Shown: piece by piece, positions 55,017 to 63,798 of the stretch
Position numbering within the stretch: position 1 is the first letter of the stretch
How the letters are laid out: the number at the start of each line of letters is the position of its first letter
From: Clostridioides difficile
GTDB lineage: Bacteria > Bacillota > Clostridia > Peptostreptococcales > Peptostreptococcaceae
Assembly (NCBI GenBank): GCA_012955965.1
Contig: JABBZI010000008.1
Location: 62,001 to 126,000 of the forward strand
DNA: 64,000 bases
Reading direction: 5' to 3'
Notes under the pieces: generated by a model
The model's input: the letters and a program-made list of their open reading frames with translations, nothing else
Databases searched by the model: none
Told to the model about the DNA's origin: nothing
Program-made: the position numbers and the translations under genes

Positions 55017-55889
55017 ATGAATATAAGATATTTAGAGATTTTAGAAGCAATCGAGCAAACTGGAACATTCACAGGTGCTGCAAAAAAATTACATATTACA
55101 CAATCTGCAGTATCTCACGCCATAGCTGAACTTGAACAACAGGCTGGCACCGCACTATTTGATAGATTTCCAAGAGGAGTATGCCTGACTAGTTGTGGTA
55201 TTTCTCTTTTAGAAGAAGCTCGCAGTATACTAACTGCTTGTCGCAATTTAGATAAAAAAATCAGCCATTTAGAGGAATGTACACCTATAAATATTGTATC
55301 AAGCATTACAATTGCTTCTTTTTTACTTCCACCAATTTTAAGTCGATTGAAGAATTCATTTCCATCTCTTAAAGTGAATGTACGTGTTGAAAGTGCTAAT
55401 TCAGCTATGGATATTTTAAAAAGTGGAGAAGCCGATATAGCTTTTTGGGAAGGTATAGAACTACAAGGAGCATTTCGCACAATTCTATTAAGCTCATATA
55501 AATTATGTGTTGCATGTGCTCCAACTTTTCCTTTATCAGAACAGGTAATATCTCTGCACCAATTATGCACGTTTCCATTGTTGTTGCGTGAAAAAGGAAG
55601 TGCTGTTCGTGATACTTTAGACAGTGTATTATCACTTTCTAGCCAAAAGGCTTATCCTGTTTGGGAAAGTGTTAGTTCTTTTGCTCTTATTAAAGCTGCA
55701 GAGGCAGGGTTAGGTATAACCATTTTACCAGAAAATTTATTATCAGATTCACTATTACATAATAAATTACGATTGGTTAAATTAGATGGAATAGATATGG
55801 AAAATAGAATGTTAGCAATCTTGCATAAGGATAAAAATATCACACAACCTTTGAAAATAATATTAGACAATCTAACCCATATACTCTAG
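55017..55889 (+). CDS. LysR-family transcriptional regulator
   Basis: From the ATG at 55017 the protein has 290 residues: an N-terminal LysR helix-turn-helix (MNIRYLEILEAIEQTGTFTGAAKKLHITQSAVSHAIAELEQQAGTALFDRFPRG) and a substrate-binding domain (ITIASFLLPPILSRLKNSFPSLKV...). A GTG at 55002 would add 5 residues but has no RBS; the ATG has GAGGA at good distance. Its place beside the divergent chromate-type pair suggests it controls them. Confidence 0.92.
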   Translation: MNIRYLEILEAIEQTGTFTGAAKKLHITQSAVSHAIAELEQQAGTALFDRFPRGVCLTSCGISLLEEARSILTACRNLDKKISHLEECTPINIVSSITIASFLLPPILSRLKNSFPSLKVNVRVESANSAMDILKSGEADIAFWEGIELQGAFRTILLSSYKLCVACAPTFPLSEQVISLHQLCTFPLLLREKGSAVRDTLDSVLSLSSQKAYPVWESVSSFALIKAAEAGLGITILPENLLSDSLLHNKLRLVKLDGIDMENRMLAILHKDKNITQPLKIILDNLTHIL

Positions 55890-55931
55890 TTTAAAGATTT
55901 AATTTTTTAACATCAATTTTTTTAAATAAAA

Positions 55932-56000
55932 AAAGTGTGTATTATTCTTTAATATTGTGATATTTTAATTATCACTACTCTTTAGAATAATACACACTTT
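55932..56000. terminator. Bidirectional terminator between LysR and metallophosphatase genes
   Basis: AAAGTGTGTATTATTCT and AGAATAATACACACTTT form a 17-bp perfect stem flanked by A and T runs on both sides. It serves both converging genes. Confidence 0.88.
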
Positions 56001-56039
56001 ATTTTAGACATCATCTAAACTGAAATAAGATGATAGTCT

Positions 56040-57431
56040 CTATTGTATATGTTTTAAATTAATAATATATTCTTGTTTACCTTTCTCAACTCTAAACTTA
56101 TCATTTTTGTTAGGATAAATAGTCACAACATTATCTTTATACTCTGATTCATCATATTTTATATTAAGTGGCATAACTTCAGATTCTGCACATAGATAGG
56201 TAACAGGTTTATCTTTGTTCATTACAACAATCTGTACCATGCCATCACCCTTTGGAGATGATATATTTCTCCATTTATATCCTACTGTTTTATATATATC
56301 CTCTGCGGATGTCCCAGATTTAAAAACATATATTTTATCCCATTCAGGAGTTGTTACTTCTGATAATCTTATTTCGCTCTTATCTTTACTGACTTTATTA
56401 ACTGAAGAAATGAACTCTCCAAATTTTTCATCTTCTTGATTTTTTTCAAATTTAACTAATTTACTAGTTTTATCAACCACATTCCATTTGTCATTATTTT
56501 TCTCTAATTTAAAGTTAATCTTAGAAATACATTCTCCATGTTTTCCTGGTTCAGTAACTATAACATTTTCCCCTGATTCATTTTTATAATCATGTTGCTC
56601 AATTTGAACATGATTATGTCCAGCAACTATAGCATCAATTCCATCAACTTGTTGTGCTAAGTCTTGTATTCTATTTCCTGGATTTCTAGGTTTTTTAGGT
56701 TTTTCACCTGTATGTGCAACAGCTACTATGATATCAGGTTTCTCTTTTTTCAATATACTGACCCATTTTTTAGCATCCTCTACCAAATCATTCATATATA
56801 ATTCACCATTATATCCTTCTTGATCTTTTAACTCTAATGATTTAGTATCTACAAGCTCTCCATCTTTCCATTCTTTTCTCTCACCAACTTCTTTTATAGT
56901 AAGTCCTAAAATCCCAAGTTTTACATTTCCTTCAGGCGTATTAATATTTTTTATTATGTATGGTTTCGTATAATTTTCTCCATTTTTCTTATAAGTATTT
57001 GCTGATAATATATTTATTTTTTGTTTTTCAAAATCAGATATCATATTATCTAAATAGAATTTATTATTAGATATGAATTCATGATTACCAAGGACTGCAA
57101 CATCATAACCTACTTCTTTCATATCTTTTGAAATAGGGGTTTCGATATAGCTTTCAGAGTCACTATCATTATTTTTTTGTCTAGCGCTAAAATAATCATT
57201 CATACTGCTACCTGATACTTCCCCACTATCAAAAAAATCTCCAGCATCTACTAAAGTTAGATTTTTATCTTTTTCTCTTTCTTCTTTTACATAAGAAGTT
57301 AATTCATAAGGTATCACACCATGTAAATCAGTAGTCGCTAACACATTTATTTCTGTTGTTTTCTTTGAGGCACACCCAGACATAAGTGCTGCAAATAGAA
57401 AAGTAACTACTATAATTGTTTTATTTTTCAT
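56040..57431 (-). CDS. Lipoprotein metallophosphatase (5'-nucleotidase/cyclic nucleotide phosphodiesterase family)
   Basis: From the ATG at 57431 (GGAGG upstream) the product has 463 residues with a lipoprotein signal (MKNKTIIVVTFLFAALMSGC, Cys20 as lipidation site). The calcineurin-like domain shows LATTDLHGVI, DAGDFFDSG, GNHEF, VAHTGEKP and AGHNHVQI, the metal ligands of the UshA/CpdB family. The C-terminal part resembles the 5'-nucleotidase C domain. An in-frame ATG at 57458 would add 9 residues before the signal and is not preferred. It probably frees phosphate and nucleosides outside the cell. Confidence 0.9.
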   Translation of the reverse strand: MKNKTIIVVTFLFAALMSGCASKKTTEINVLATTDLHGVIPYELTSYVKEEREKDKNLTLVDAGDFFDSGEVSGSSMNDYFSARQKNNDSDSESYIETPISKDMKEVGYDVAVLGNHEFISNNKFYLDNMISDFEKQKINILSANTYKKNGENYTKPYIIKNINTPEGNVKLGILGLTIKEVGERKEWKDGELVDTKSLELKDQEGYNGELYMNDLVEDAKKWVSILKKEKPDIIVAVAHTGEKPKKPRNPGNRIQDLAQQVDGIDAIVAGHNHVQIEQHDYKNESGENVIVTEPGKHGECISKINFKLEKNNDKWNVVDKTSKLVKFEKNQEDEKFGEFISSVNKVSKDKSEIRLSEVTTPEWDKIYVFKSGTSAEDIYKTVGYKWRNISSPKGDGMVQIVVMNKDKPVTYLCAESEVMPLNIKYDESEYKDNVVTIYPNKNDKFRVEKGKQEYIINLKHIQ

Positions 57432-57945
57432 AATCCCTCCATATTCTAAAATATTCATTTTAATATACTAACTACCAAGTTATTTTATAGTATTAATATT
57501 AATACATTATGTACAGAAATCATCTTTATTTTCATATACATAAAATGTTAAAAATTAAAAAACTAGATAACTTAATCTCTAGTCTTTTTTATCTTATCTT
57601 ACTTAATATCATTTTCAATATTATCAGGTCTTTGCTAATAAGTATAATTTATGTACTTATTACTGTCAAGTTTACCTCACCGCCTCTACAATATATCTCA
57701 AAGTTACCTAATTTTTATTTACTCAATTTATTAACTACTTCTATTTTCTCCAATTTATGCAGCCTTCTCAATTTAACTTAATTTAATAATAGAAGCTTTT
57801 TAATAGAAAAACTACAAGGGAAATTTATCATAATCAACACATCTAATCTGTTCTTTGAAGTAAAATAACATTCATATGCATAAATTTATTCAATTTTCAA
57901 ATAATCATGTTGAATAATAACTAATTCTGTTGTATTATTGTAGTT
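57432..57945. other. AT-rich non-coding stretch before the second riboswitch
   Basis: A 90-codon frame at 57509-57781 on the plus strand is hydrophobic and has no ribosome binding site, so it is not called. A TAGAAT -10-like box at 57947-57952 begins the riboswitch transcript. I see nothing else. Confidence 0.4.
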
Positions 57946-57961
57946 GTAGAATAAAACTAAA

Positions 57962-58073
57962 TCGGCAAAGCTAGAGAAATTTAGTGACGCAAAGCTATAG
58001 GGACTAAGACTTATAAAATTAATTATGAGTTATGTCAGCCAGTTGCCAAAAAGATATATTCTTTTTGTTTTTC
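57962..58073 (+). promoter_or_regulatory. Second c-di-GMP-I (GEMM-I) riboswitch with terminator
   Basis: GGCAAAGCTAGAGAAATTTAGTGACGCAAAG and ATGTCAGCCAGTTGCC match the flgB aptamer almost base for base (P1 is GGCAA/TTGCC), with a different P3 hairpin. Directly after it CAAAAAGA and TCTTTTTG form an 8-bp stem followed by TTTTTC (58047-58073), an intrinsic terminator. Whether c-di-GMP turns the downstream ORF off or on cannot be settled by eye, since P1 and the terminator share only one base. Confidence 0.93.
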
Positions 58074-58103
58074 ATGAAAGTTTTTTAGGGGGATAAATAT
58101 ATT

Positions 58104-58280
58104 ATGTTTGGAGATAAAATGGACAGATGTACACATATATTGACTGCTTATATTGGTAGCTCATATGATTATTGTGATTTTATAGATACACAGCTAGATG
58201 ATTTTATACTAGAGTACGGAGAAAATGTGGTAGAATCTTGCCTACATCAGCTGATGATATTGGTAAGTAAGTATAATTAG
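58104..58280 (+). CDS. Small 58-residue ORF controlled by the c-di-GMP riboswitch
   Basis: The ORF starts at an ATG 12 bases behind AGGGGG and encodes MFGDKMDRCTHILTAYIGSS..., ending QLMILVSKYN. It is acidic, has three cysteines (residues 9, 24, 46) and no signal or membrane segment. I do not recognise a family. A terminator-like hairpin starts 3 bases after the stop, so riboswitch, ORF and terminator form one compact transcript. That context is the main evidence that it is a real gene. Confidence 0.65.
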   Translation: MFGDKMDRCTHILTAYIGSSYDYCDFIDTQLDDFILEYGENVVESCLHQLMILVSKYN

Positions 58281-58282
58281 GT

Positions 58283-58310
58283 AGGTTTTATTTTCTAGAG
58301 AAACCTTTTT
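58283..58310 (+). terminator. Terminator-like hairpin after the small ORF
   Basis: AGGTTT and AAACCT form a 6-bp stem with a 12-base loop, followed by TTTTT on the plus strand. Confidence 0.6.
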
Positions 58311-58554
58311 AGTTTTATCTACATTTAAATAATCTTATTGTAAAAAATTTAAATATCTTTGTAGGAAGTGAAAAAGCACAACTCTATTAAAAAATGTTTA
58401 CTTACAATTATAGGGTTGTATTTCTAGTACATTTATATTTGATTGTTATAAAAGAACTAGAATCAAACACATAGAACCAATAATCTGAAATATTTAATTA
58501 CTTTTATGATTATTGGCTTATTTTTATTACATAACACAAGGTAGCAAAATGGAA
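58311..58554. other. Non-coding stretch with a further terminator
   Basis: CCAATAATC (58477-58485) and GATTATTGG (58508-58516) form a 9-bp stem followed by CTTATTTTTATT on the plus strand. What transcript it ends is unclear; no ORF with an RBS precedes it after 58310, so a small RNA is possible. Confidence 0.5.
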
Positions 58555-58584
58555 TTGTACAGTTTTTGATATGTATGATATAAT
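58555..58584 (+). promoter_or_regulatory. Promoter of the ArsR-type regulator gene
   Basis: TTGTAC (58555-58560) and TATAAT (58579-58584) are 18 bases apart, about 35 bases before the ATG at 58618. Confidence 0.65.
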
Positions 58585-58617
58585 TATCACAAATATCAAA
58601 CTAGGGAGGAAAAATAA

Positions 58618-59634
58618 ATGAATTTCCATTGTGAATTTAATTACTACTTTGAAACACTAGGACTTCTCTCTTATTGCAATAATTTTTCTACAGCAAAGAT
58701 AGAATTAATAGAAGAATTAAATAGATTGGGTGTTGATGGAGAAAAAGTATATAATACTCATATGGCTGATTGGGAGAAACTGATTACCACTTTTGATAAA
58801 ATGAAGGTCATAAATGAAGATTATGATTTTTATTTTAAAAACATCATTAGTGAAGAAAAGAATTTTTATATATTTATAATTGCTATAGTGTCAGAATATT
58901 TCGAGTCATTTGATGATGAAAAAAAATCTGATGATTGTTTTCGAAAATTTTTTATTGAGTTAATTTGTATTATTGCAGAAAAAAGTAGTATAGATAAACA
59001 ACTTTCCTCTTTGGAATTCTACGAATTTCTATCTATATTGGATTTTAATGAAAGTGAAAAGTGGAAATTTTTTTCATTCTATCAATCTCCTAGAAAACTT
59101 ATTAATAAACTCTTTACACTAATACATTCAAATTTATCTATATGTGAAAAATTATATCTTGAAATTGATACTAAAGCACTAATTTCAAAATCTTCCATTG
59201 TGCTTGAGAATTCAAAGGAAAAGAATGTAATCTCAAAGAGGGGAAATGGTCTTCCTATTTATCCAACTTTCATAAACCCCTTATTTCAAATAATTTTAAA
59301 AACAAAATGCTATTTTGGATTACTGAATTTAGATATGTTTAGCGAAAATGATTTTTCTAAAGAAATTGATGATAACATATTGATAAAATTAAAAGCACTT
59401 TCAGATAAAAGTAAGTTTCAAATATTAATTTATTTAAAAAATAAACCAATGTATAGCCTAGAATTGGCTAATGAGATTGGGTTATCTGCTGGAACGATTT
59501 CATATCATATGGCAGTTCTACTACAATTAAACTTGGTCAATATAGAAAAAAAATCTGGAAGAGTTTATTACCAATTAAATAGTGATGAAATCGAAGAAAT
59601 AATAAAAGGACTTGAAAATCTATTATTTAAATAA
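58618..59634 (+). CDS. ArsR-type winged-helix regulator with large N-terminal sensor region
   Basis: The 338-residue protein ends with a winged helix-turn-helix (ALSDKSKFQILIYLKNKPMYSLELANEIGLSAGTISYHMAVLLQLNLVNIEKKSGRVYYQLN), typical of ArsR-like repressors. The first 250 residues are unlike short ArsR proteins and probably sense a ligand; no known domain is recognised. AGGGAGG precedes the ATG. No partner gene lies downstream; it converges on guaA. Confidence 0.82.
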   Translation: MNFHCEFNYYFETLGLLSYCNNFSTAKIELIEELNRLGVDGEKVYNTHMADWEKLITTFDKMKVINEDYDFYFKNIISEEKNFYIFIIAIVSEYFESFDDEKKSDDCFRKFFIELICIIAEKSSIDKQLSSLEFYEFLSILDFNESEKWKFFSFYQSPRKLINKLFTLIHSNLSICEKLYLEIDTKALISKSSIVLENSKEKNVISKRGNGLPIYPTFINPLFQIILKTKCYFGLLNLDMFSENDFSKEIDDNILIKLKALSDKSKFQILIYLKNKPMYSLELANEIGLSAGTISYHMAVLLQLNLVNIEKKSGRVYYQLNSDEIEEIIKGLENLLFK

Positions 59635-59657
59635 ATTTGATTAATATAGATAAATTT

Positions 59658-59700
59658 AAAAAGCTATAAGCCTTGAAATCACAAGGCTTATAGCTTTTTT
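59658..59700. terminator. Bidirectional terminator between regulator and guaA
   Basis: AAAAAGCTATAAGCCTT and AAGGCTTATAGCTTTTT form a 17-bp perfect stem with an 8-base loop, with T runs for both directions. Confidence 0.92.
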
Positions 59701-59705
59701 ATCTG

Positions 59706-61241
59706 TTATTCCCACTCGATAGTACCTGGTGGTTTTGATGTTATGTCATAAACTACTCTATTTACTCCATCAACTTCATTTATTATTCTATTAGAAATTC
59801 TTTCTAATACATCGTAAGGCATCTTATACCAGTCAGAAGTCATTCCGTCAGAAGAAGTAACTGCTCTTAAACCAACTAGATAAGCATATGTTCTTTCATC
59901 TCCCATAACTCCAACAGTTTTAACATCTGGTAATGTTGCAAAAGCTTGCCATATTTCTCTATATAAACCTGCTTTTCTAAGCTCGTCCATATAAACAGCA
60001 TCCGCTTCTCTTAAGATGTCACATTTTTCTTTAGTTACATCACCTATAACTCTTATTCCTAGACCTGGCCCTGGGAAAGGATGTCTAAATATTAATCCTT
60101 CTTCTATACCAAGTTCTAATCCTATTTTTCTAACTTCATCTTTAAATAACTCTCTTAATGGCTCTACAATTTCTTTGAAGTCTACATCTTCTGGAATTCC
60201 ACCAACATTGTGATGAGACTTTATTGTAGCAGCATTTCCATGTCCACTTTCTATAACATCTGGATAGATTGTTCCTTGAACTAAGAAATCCATTTTTCCT
60301 AATTTATTTGACTCTTCCTCAAATACTCTTATAAATTCTTCACCTATTATTTTTCTCTTAGCCTCTGGTTCAGAAACACCTTTTAATTTAGATAAGAATC
60401 TATCTTCTGCATTAACTCTTATTAGATTTATATCAAATTTCTCTCTGAATATTCTTTCTACATCATTTCCTTCATTTTTTCTAAGTAATCCATGGTCAAC
60501 AAATATACAAGTTAAATTGTCCCCAATTGCTCTATGAATAAGAACTGCTGCAACAGAAGAATCAACTCCTCCACTTAAAGCACATAAAGCTTTTTTATCA
60601 CCTATTTTTTCTTTTAATTCTTTTATTTTATCTTCTATAAATGAATCTGTAGTCCAGTCACCTTTTACTTTACAAATATTGTACAAGAAATTTGTAAGTA
60701 TTTTATCGCCTTCTAAACAGTGTTCTACTTCTGGATGGAATTGAACTCCATATAAGTTTTGTTCTACATTTTCCATAGCTGCTACTGGACAATCATTAGT
60801 ATTTGCAACTATATTAAATCCTTCTGGAACTTTTTCTATTAAATCCGTATGACTCATCCATACACTATTTGTAGTTATACCTTCAAATAATGATGATTTT
60901 CCATAAGTTATAGATGTCTTTCCATATTCTTTTTCTTGTTTATTACCTTTTCTTACAACTCCGCCTAATACATGAGACATTATTTGAATACCATAGCATA
61001 TTCCAAGTATTGGAACTCCTAGTTCAAATATTTCTTTTGATATTGTTGGTGAATCTTCTAAATATGCACTATTTGGTCCACCAGTAAATATTATCCCTTT
61101 AGGATTTTTTTCTTTTATTCTTTCTATGCTTGCAGTACATGGAAGTATTTCACAATATACGTTGTTTTCTCTAACTCTTCTAGCTATCAACTGATTATAT
61201 TGTCCTCCAAAATCTATTACAAGTACTAATTCATGTTTCAT
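59706..61241 (-). CDS. guaA: GMP synthase (glutamine-hydrolysing) GuaA
   Basis: The 511-residue enzyme has a glutaminase domain ([29 protein letters not shown] with catalytic Cys, [10 protein letters not shown]) and a synthetase domain ([13 protein letters not shown]-loop, [24 protein letters not shown], ending [13 protein letters not shown]). It converts XMP to GMP. Its leader holds a guanine riboswitch, so high guanine should stop transcription. Confidence 0.99.
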   Translation of the reverse strand: MKHELVLVIDFGGQYNQLIARRVRENNVYCEILPCTASIERIKEKNPKGIIFTGGPNSAYLEDSPTISKEIFELGVPILGICYGIQIMSHVLGGVVRKGNKQEKEYGKTSITYGKSSLFEGITTNSVWMSHTDLIEKVPEGFNIVANTNDCPVAAMENVEQNLYGVQFHPEVEHCLEGDKILTNFLYNICKVKGDWTTDSFIEDKIKELKEKIGDKKALCALSGGVDSSVAAVLIHRAIGDNLTCIFVDHGLLRKNEGNDVERIFREKFDINLIRVNAEDRFLSKLKGVSEPEAKRKIIGEEFIRVFEEESNKLGKMDFLVQGTIYPDVIESGHGNAATIKSHHNVGGIPEDVDFKEIVEPLRELFKDEVRKIGLELGIEEGLIFRHPFPGPGLGIRVIGDVTKEKCDILREADAVYMDELRKAGLYREIWQAFATLPDVKTVGVMGDERTYAYLVGLRAVTSSDGMTSDWYKMPYDVLERISNRIINEVDGVNRVVYDITSKPPGTIEWE

Positions 61242-61333
61242 AAATTTACATCTCTCCTTGTATAATATAGTTTTTATATATTTATTTTAACACAATACAG
61301 TCTAAATTATATTAAATCTTTTTACACAAAAAA

Positions 61334-61384
61334 CCTGTATAGTAACTTCCATAATTTCTAACAAAAGTGAAATTACTATACAGG
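61334..61384 (-). terminator. Riboswitch-controlled terminator before guaA
   Basis: CCTGTATAGTAA and TTACTATACAGG form a 12-bp stem, followed on the minus strand by TTTTTTG. It lies between the guanine aptamer and the guaA start. Confidence 0.9.
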
Positions 61385-61476
61385 CTTCCAAAATGCCCTT
61401 TATCTTATAGCCAACACATAGGGAGTATAACTCAGCCTACACATTTACTTAACTAGGTCTTTTGGTATAATAATTT

Positions 61477-61550
61477 CACTCATAGTCAAGATATTTACGG
61501 TATCTTGGTAGAGACTCTCAGACCATATTTCTGAGCATATACGAGTGAGT
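61477..61550 (-). promoter_or_regulatory. Guanine (purine) riboswitch aptamer of guaA
   Basis: On the minus strand ACTCACTCGTATATGCTCAG, ATATGGTCTGAGAGTCTCTACC and GATACCGTAAATATC give the purine aptamer three-way junction. The closing strand GACTATGAGTG has C where adenine-sensing members have U, so guanine/hypoxanthine is the expected ligand. The other bases of the 61242-61623 gap are the expression platform. Confidence 0.96.
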
Positions 61551-61623
61551 TTATATTTTATATATTTTTTTCTGTTTGCTTTTATTTAATAAAGCTGAGT
61601 ATTAATTTATCAAAATTTATTGC

Positions 61624-62807
61624 TTATGTCAATAAGTTTTCACTAAATTTTTCTTTTATTCTAAAATTTATATCATCAAACACTTTTTTTATAGGAATAT
61701 CTTCATCTTTTGCTATAATTTTACATTCATTATATTCTGGAGTGGCCTTTACCAGTTCGTCTTTATAATATCCTAATTTTACTGTAACCACTCCATATTT
61801 TGTATCCAATTTTATAAATTTTCTATCTAGAATTTCTCTATTATAAGCATTATATCGCACTCCAAATGTGCTAGTTTCTAAAAGTAATATTTTAATAAAT
61901 TTTTCTAAATCTGATTCATTACATAAAATTGACACTTTTGTTGCAGGCCTATTCTTCTTCATATAAATACTCTCTGTATAAATATCTAATGCTTTCTCAT
62001 CTAATGCTTTTTCATACAAATAAGAATAGATTTCTGAAGACATATCATCAATGTTTGCACTAATTTCATAAATTAATTCTTCTTTTTTTTTTCACCTAAT
62101 ACAGTTCTCAACATGTTTGGAACTTCAAACTTCTTATGTCCTATCCCATATCCAATTTGTTTTGGGGAAAACTCAAACTCATCCACAAACTCGTCACATA
62201 AAACTTTTATGATTGCAGCCCCTGTTGGAGTCGTGCATTCTCCTTTTATATTATTTAATTTAATTGGTACACCTTTTAAAATTTCCATAGTTGCAGGTGC
62301 AGGTATAGGTATAATTCCATGTTCACATTTCACAAAACCTGAACCAACAGTCACTGTACTAGCACAAACTTTATCTACACAAAGTAAATCAACCAATATA
62401 GAGGCTCCTACTATATCTACAATTGAATCTATAGCCCCTACCTCATGAAAATGTATCTTATCTATTGTAGTTCCATGAACTTTAGCCTCTGCTTCTCCAA
62501 TTACCATAAATATTTTTTTTGCTTTAGATTTTACATTTTCATTTAAATCACTTTCATCTATAATCTCAAATATATCCACTAGATTTCTATGTGTGTGTGT
62601 TTCTTTTGTAATTACTTCTACCTTTGTACCTACTATTCCATTCTCATTTTTTGAGCTGATGTTTATATTAAATTCATCACTCATTTCTAGTTTATGAATT
62701 TCCTCCAAAAAAATTTCCTTAGGTACACCTAAATTTAATAAACTTGCAAGGGTCATATCCCCTGATATGCCACTTATTATATCAAAATAAAGTATTTTTT
62801 CATTCAT
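61624..62807 (-). CDS. larC: Nickel-pincer cofactor nickel insertase LarC, joined by a -1 frameshift
   Basis: The first frame (62807-62073, 244 residues) starts MNEKILYFDIISGISGDMTLASLLNLG and ends shortly after IGYGIGHKKFEVPNMLRTVLGE. At 62092-62083 ten A residues (frame A-AAA-AAG) allow a -1 slip, after which reading continues KEELIYEISANIDDMSSEIYSYL and on to 61624. The joined product of about 394 residues is a full LarC. In Lactobacillus plantarum larC is likewise made by frameshifting between larC1 and larC2. LarC inserts nickel into the pincer cofactor of lactate racemase. A sequencing slip in the A run is the alternative. Confidence 0.88.
62083..62092 (-). promoter_or_regulatory. A10 slippery site in larC (programmed frameshift)
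   Basis: The run is read GAA-AAA-AAA-AAG in the first frame. A -1 slip gives GAA-AAA-AAA-AAA-GAA-GAA-TTA and opens the LarC2 frame; without a slip, TAA follows two codons later. Confidence 0.8.
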
Positions 62808-62893
62808 ATATGTCTCCTCAATTTTAATAATAAAATATAATAGAAGTTAGATTTTATTATATAATTTATGTTTAATTTATATCAATGTATTTA

Positions 62894-63634
62894 TTATAGT
62901 TTATTTATCATTGCTGCTAAATATCCTGCTCCAAATCCATTATCGATATTTACAACAGATATTCCAGATGCACAACTATTTAACATAGCCAGTAATGCTG
63001 CTAAACCTCCAAAGTTTGCTCCATATCCAACAGAAGTCGGAACAGCTATTACTGGAACATCAACTAATCCTCCAACTACACTTGCAAGCGCACCTTCCAT
63101 TCCTGCAACAGCCACTATTACTCTAGCACTGTCTATTTTATTTCTTTTATTTAAAAGCCTATGTATACCTGCCACTCCTACATCATAGATTCTATCAACA
63201 TCATTACCTAGAAACTTAGCTGTATAATATGCTTCATCTGCTACTGGTATATCAGAAGTTCCTCCTGTAGCAATCACAATTTTGCCCTTTCCTATATTTT
63301 TTATAGCATGATTTTGAATTTTAAGAATTTTAGATAACTCTTCATACTCAGCATGATTATAGATTTCTTTAATTTTTATAAAGGTTTCTTTTCTACATCT
63401 TGTCCCCAATATATTAGAGCCTTTTTGATTCATTTTATCAATAATTCCTAAAATATGCTCATCACTCTTTCCTTCACAATAAATAACCTCTGGGTATCCA
63501 TTTCTTAGTTCTCTATGATGGTCTATGTTTGCATATCCAAGGTCTTCATATGGTAAATCTTTTAATCTATCTAATGCAACATCTATATCGATGTTCTCAT
63601 TTTTAACTTCTTCAAGCAACTTTCTTAAATCCAT
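62894..63634 (-). CDS. larB: Nickel-pincer cofactor carboxylase LarB
   Basis: The 246-residue protein has the LarB/PurE-like C-terminal domain (IVIATGGTSDIPVADEAYYTAKFLG, VAVAGMEGALASVVGGLVDVPVIAVPTSVGYG, GISVVNIDNGFGAGYLAAMI) and the N-terminal DLGYANIDHHRELRNGYPEVIYCEGKS. LarB carboxylates nicotinic acid adenine dinucleotide, the first step toward the cofactor. It precedes larC. LarE and LarA are not in the window. Confidence 0.94.
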   Translation of the reverse strand: MDLRKLLEEVKNENIDIDVALDRLKDLPYEDLGYANIDHHRELRNGYPEVIYCEGKSDEHILGIIDKMNQKGSNILGTRCRKETFIKIKEIYNHAEYEELSKILKIQNHAIKNIGKGKIVIATGGTSDIPVADEAYYTAKFLGNDVDRIYDVGVAGIHRLLNKRNKIDSARVIVAVAGMEGALASVVGGLVDVPVIAVPTSVGYGANFGGLAALLAMLNSCASGISVVNIDNGFGAGYLAAMINKL

Positions 63635-63716
63635 ATTCTCGCATCCTTTTTAATTTTGATTTTTTATCTAATAACAATTATACCTCAATTAGTATTTGTG
63701 TAACATTACTTATACA

Positions 63717-63766
63717 GAAAAGAACTATTCCAACTTAGAAATTAAAACTAAGTCGAAATAGTTCTT
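63717..63766 (-). terminator. Terminator after groEL
   Basis: AAAGAACTATT and AATAGTTCTTT form the lower stem and CGACTTAG/CTAAGTTG the upper stem, with TTTTCTG after it on the minus strand. Confidence 0.85.
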
Positions 63767-63798
63767 TATATTAAGATTTATGTTCTAAATTTTTTAAA

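Noticed and set aside
57509..57781. 90-codon hydrophobic plus-strand frame
   Set aside because: No ribosome binding site and the hydrophobic, Leu/Ile-rich content is what AT-rich non-coding DNA gives by chance.
62073..62807. larC as a pseudogene
   Set aside because: The second frame continues the protein without loss right at a slippery A10 run, and frameshifting is known for larC; decay is less likely.
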